Source: a virus
Direction: 5' to 3' (one strand)
DNA: 35,539 nt
IMG/VR virus record: IMGVR_UViG_3300049856_000071
Span: 1 to 35,539 of that record
This document shows, in pieces, positions 35,098 through 35,539 of this stretch. The notes under the pieces are model-generated. The model was not told where the DNA came from. It saw only the letters and a list, made by a program, of their open reading frames with translations, and made no database searches. How positions within the stretch are numbered: position 1 is the stretch's first letter; each line of letters begins with the position of its first letter. Made by a program: the position numbers and the translations under genes.

Positions 35098-35539
35098 ACT
35101 TCTATCCATACCATACCAGCTGCTTTAGGGTCGTAGCCTTCTGGTAGTACTGTATATTTGTCATAGTACGCCGAGCGCAGGTCTGCCGAGCTCAGGTTTG
35201 CCGAGCGCAGGTTTGCCGAGCGCAGGTCTGCCCAGCGCAGGTTTGCCGAGCGCAGGTCTGCCGAGCTCAGGTTTGCCGAGCTCAGGTTTGCCGAGCGCAG
35301 GTTTGCCGAGCGCAGGTTTGCCGAGCGCAGGTTTGCCCAGCTCAGGTTTGCCGAGCGCAGGTTTGCCGAGCTCAGGTTTGCCGAGCTCAGGTTTGCCGAG
35401 CGCAGGTCTGCCGAGCTCAGGTTTGCCGAGCGCAGGTCTGCCCAGCTCAGGTTTGCCCAGCTCAGGTCTGCCCAGCTCATTGACCATAGCGGTATCAATC
35501 CGTTTTCATACGCCCAGCCGATGTGTTTACGAAGTCGCG
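35094..35539 (-). CDS. Pentapeptide-repeat protein, N-terminus beyond the edge
   Basis: At least 148 residues. The frame is open through the right edge (RLRKHIGWAYENGLIPLWSM), so the true start is outside; a TTG at 35498 is only an in-frame alternative. Then come about 21 near-perfect A(D/N)LxS/W pentapeptides (SWADL, SSANL, RSANL) that should form a right-handed quadrilateral beta-helix, and a short C-terminal cap (YYDKYTVLPEGYDPKAAGMV). Pentapeptide proteins include DNA mimics that bind gyrase (Qnr/MfpA) and many of unknown role. In this early position an anti-host function is plausible but unproven. Confidence 0.8.
   Translation of the reverse strand, partial: RLRKHIGWAYENGLIPLWSMSWADLSWANLSWADLRSANLSSADLRSANLSSANLSSANLRSANLSWANLRSANLRSANLRSANLSSANLSSADLRSANLRWADLRSANLRSANLSSADLRSAYYDKYTVLPEGYDPKAAGMVWIEV
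35168..35480 (-). repeat. 15 bp tandem DNA repeat (pentapeptide coding)
   Basis: About 21 units of a 15 bp sequence (CGCAGGTTTGCCGAG and variants) differing at only one to three positions, mostly C/T and GC/CT changes. Such uniform DNA suggests recent expansion by slippage or recombination and a real risk of assembly collapse. Frames other than the gene frame are also open but are repeat shadows. Confidence 0.8.

Noticed and set aside
35168-35480. CRISPR-like array appearance of the repeats
   Set aside because: There are no spacers; the units are contiguous 15 bp coding repeats.
35161-35487. A second long frame over the pentapeptide repeats (repeating LGKPELGRPA)
   Set aside because: Tandem 15 bp repeats keep all frames open. 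Only the frame giving A(D/N)Lxx repeats makes a known fold and fits the neighbour overlap.
1-35539. tRNA or rRNA genes
   Set aside because: No cloverleaf-type segments with TTCGANNC and acceptor stems were noticed by eye in gaps, and almost all sequence is coding. A tRNA scan would settle it.

Overview
The window is almost entirely one temperate tailed-phage genome, either a free phage or an excised/contig form of a prophage. No bacterial housekeeping gene is visible. The host is probably a Gram-negative bacterium: two small lipoproteins, sigma70-like TTGACA/TATAAT promoters, strong GGAGG-type ribosome sites and a P22-family coat protein all fit. I cannot name genus or species. A long tape measure, a tail-tube protein and a tail terminator suggest a long, non-contractile (siphovirus-like) tail.

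Layout. Positions 1-4095 carry the leftward early operon. It starts at a Cro-like gene and runs through small regulators (HTH, ribbon-helix-helix, antirepressor-like) to a Gp157-family protein and a probable single-strand annealing protein. Positions 4096-4153 are the immunity switch. Rightward from it lie a small XRE repressor and, overlapping it, a lipoprotein likely made in the lysogen. Positions 5013-6891 hold a small regulator or excisionase candidate divergent from a large serine integrase. Positions 6996-8398 are the lysis cassette, with a C39-like cysteine peptidase as endolysin candidate. Positions 8395-17788 are the tail genes, 17785-23801 the head genes through the portal, 23856-27058 capsid-fibre or decoration-type proteins, and 27092-28755 the terminase. 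Positions 28742-35539 hold many small early genes plus SSB, an HNH endonuclease, a DnaC-like helicase loader, an O-like initiator with internal iterons, and a pentapeptide-repeat protein cut by the right edge.

All genes except repressor, lipoprotein and integrase are on the minus strand. If the two ends are joined, transcription from the Cro promoter runs in one direction through recombination, replication, packaging, head, tail and lysis, and ends at the integrase. This is the usual temperate order, so the window looks like a complete or nearly complete circularly permuted genome. The ends share no overlap, so some sequence may be missing. Genes are packed with 1-8 bp ATGA/GTGA/TAATG overlaps, and that pattern was used to choose starts and to recover seven genes or reading frames shorter than 60 codons.

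Main points worth a second look: a textbook in-frame A_AAA_AAG slippery site in the gene before the tape measure; a 13-20 bp motif containing TTGACA at four intergenic gaps; a second 14 bp dyad motif at three exact sites and one partial site; a Cro promoter that predicts a leaderless mRNA, and similar geometry at portal and a fibre gene; a receptor-binding candidate with a seven-repeat beta-propeller apparently inserted in a beta-helix; similar small beta modules in several structural proteins; and the repressor-lipoprotein pair as a possible superinfection-exclusion locus.
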